Origin: an uncultured Clostridia bacterium
GTDB taxonomy: Bacteria; Bacillota; Clostridia; Christensenellales; Aristaeellaceae
DNA length: 5,150 nt
Assembly (NCBI GenBank): GCA_937934775.1
Contig: CALGYL010000020.1
Coordinates: forward strand, 1-5,150
Reading direction: 5' to 3'
The translations under genes were made by a program, and so were the position numbers. Under the pieces are notes generated by a model that made no database searches, was not told the DNA's origin, and was given only the letters and a program-made list of their open reading frames with translations. Below, piece by piece: positions 4,672-5,150 of the stretch. The number at the start of each line of letters is the position of its first letter. Position 1 is the first letter of the stretch.

Positions 4672-5150
4672 ATGACCAAGGGCAGGAAAATTGCCATTTT
4701 GGGCGCCGGAAACGTTGGCGCCACCATCGCGTTCGCGCTGACCACCGCGGGTCTCGCAACGGAAATCGTTCTGATCGACATCGCCGCCGACAAAGCCCGC
4801 GGCGAGGCCATGGACATCATTCAGGGCACGCCGTTCTGCGCGCCGGTAGACATCTACTCCAGCGACTACTCGGGCGCGGAAGACGCCGACATCGTGATCA
4901 TCACCGCCGGCGCGGCCCGTAAGCCCGGCCAGACCCGCATCGACCTGGCGCAGGGCAACATCAACATCATGAACGCCGTCATGCCGGAAATCGTGAAGCG
5001 CGCGCCCGATGCCGTCTACATCGTGGTGGCCAACCCAGTGGACATCCTGACCTACCACATCACCAAGAACTTCGGCCTCAAGGAGAGCCAGGTCATCGGT
5101 TCCGGCACCATGCTGGACTCCGCGCGCCTCAGGTCCATCCTGGCCGCCCA
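4672..5150 (+). CDS. ldh: L-lactate dehydrogenase family protein (3' truncated)
   Basis: The first 159 residues of an NAD-dependent 2-hydroxyacid dehydrogenase, which would reduce pyruvate to L-lactate and regenerate NAD+ during fermentation. The Rossmann motif GAGNVG (11-16) and the acidic D36 at the end of strand two indicate NAD rather than NADP. The active-site loop AARKPGQTR (81-89) contains R89, equivalent to LDH R109; NPVD (121-124) holds N121; GSGTMLDSARLR (143-154) holds D149 and R152, equivalent to D168 and R171. The catalytic histidine lies beyond the window. GSGTxLDxAR is the lactate-type wording, while malate enzymes usually have an AGVLDxxRF-type motif. However, the specificity position (LDH residue 102) is R83, the malate-type residue, so malate or broad 2-oxoacid use is possible. 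The ATG is chosen by GAAGG 9 nt upstream and by the family N-terminus. It is a separate unit from the pyr genes. Confidence 0.88.
   Translation, partial: MTKGRKIAILGAGNVGATIAFALTTAGLATEIVLIDIAADKARGEAMDIIQGTPFCAPVDIYSSDYSGAEDADIVIITAGAARKPGQTRIDLAQGNINIMNAVMPEIVKRAPDAVYIVVANPVDILTYHITKNFGLKESQVIGSGTMLDSARLRSILAA

Noticed and set aside
4413..5058. Two reverse-strand open frames across the ldh leader and ldh
   Set aside because: They mirror ldh codons and show no domain or motif.

Overview
The window looks like chromosomal DNA from a GC-rich anaerobic member of the Bacillota, most likely a clostridial relative of the Oscillospiraceae or Christensenellales type. This is an inference from four points: a PyrK/PyrD pair (the NAD-linked class 1B dihydroorotate dehydrogenase), a short Bacillus-type PyrF, PyrB and PyrI occurring together, and strong AGGAGG-like ribosome binding sites. 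No rRNA, tRNA, mobile element, CRISPR array or prophage gene is visible.

Positions 1-4062 hold the 3' part of a pyrimidine biosynthesis operon on the + strand: pyrK (5' end outside the window), pyrD, pyrF, pyrE, pyrB and pyrI. All five junctions overlap, by 16, 8, 4, 1 and 4 nt, so the genes are almost certainly one transcript with coupled translation. PyrB/PyrI (aspartate transcarbamoylase with its allosteric chain) makes carbamoyl aspartate. PyrD/PyrK oxidises dihydroorotate to orotate with NAD+. PyrE attaches PRPP and PyrF decarboxylates OMP to UMP. The step between PyrB and PyrD (PyrC) and carbamoyl phosphate synthetase (CarAB) are not here; they may lie upstream or elsewhere.

Positions 4063-4671 are a roughly 610-nt gap without a convincing protein gene. 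In order it holds a long imperfect hairpin just after pyrI, a factor-independent terminator candidate ending in a T run, an AT-rich stretch with two promoter candidates, and a roughly 270-nt GC-rich leader with several self-complementary segments. I could not match the leader to a known riboswitch or T-box class.

Positions 4672-5150 are the first 159 codons of an L-lactate/malate dehydrogenase family gene, best called ldh. Its active-site loop carries Arg where classical lactate dehydrogenases carry Gln. It appears to be a separate transcription unit from the pyr operon.

The coding part is conventional. The least explained pieces are the leader ahead of ldh, the hairpin behind pyrI, a shortened NADH-domain segment in PyrK, and the specificity residue of the dehydrogenase.
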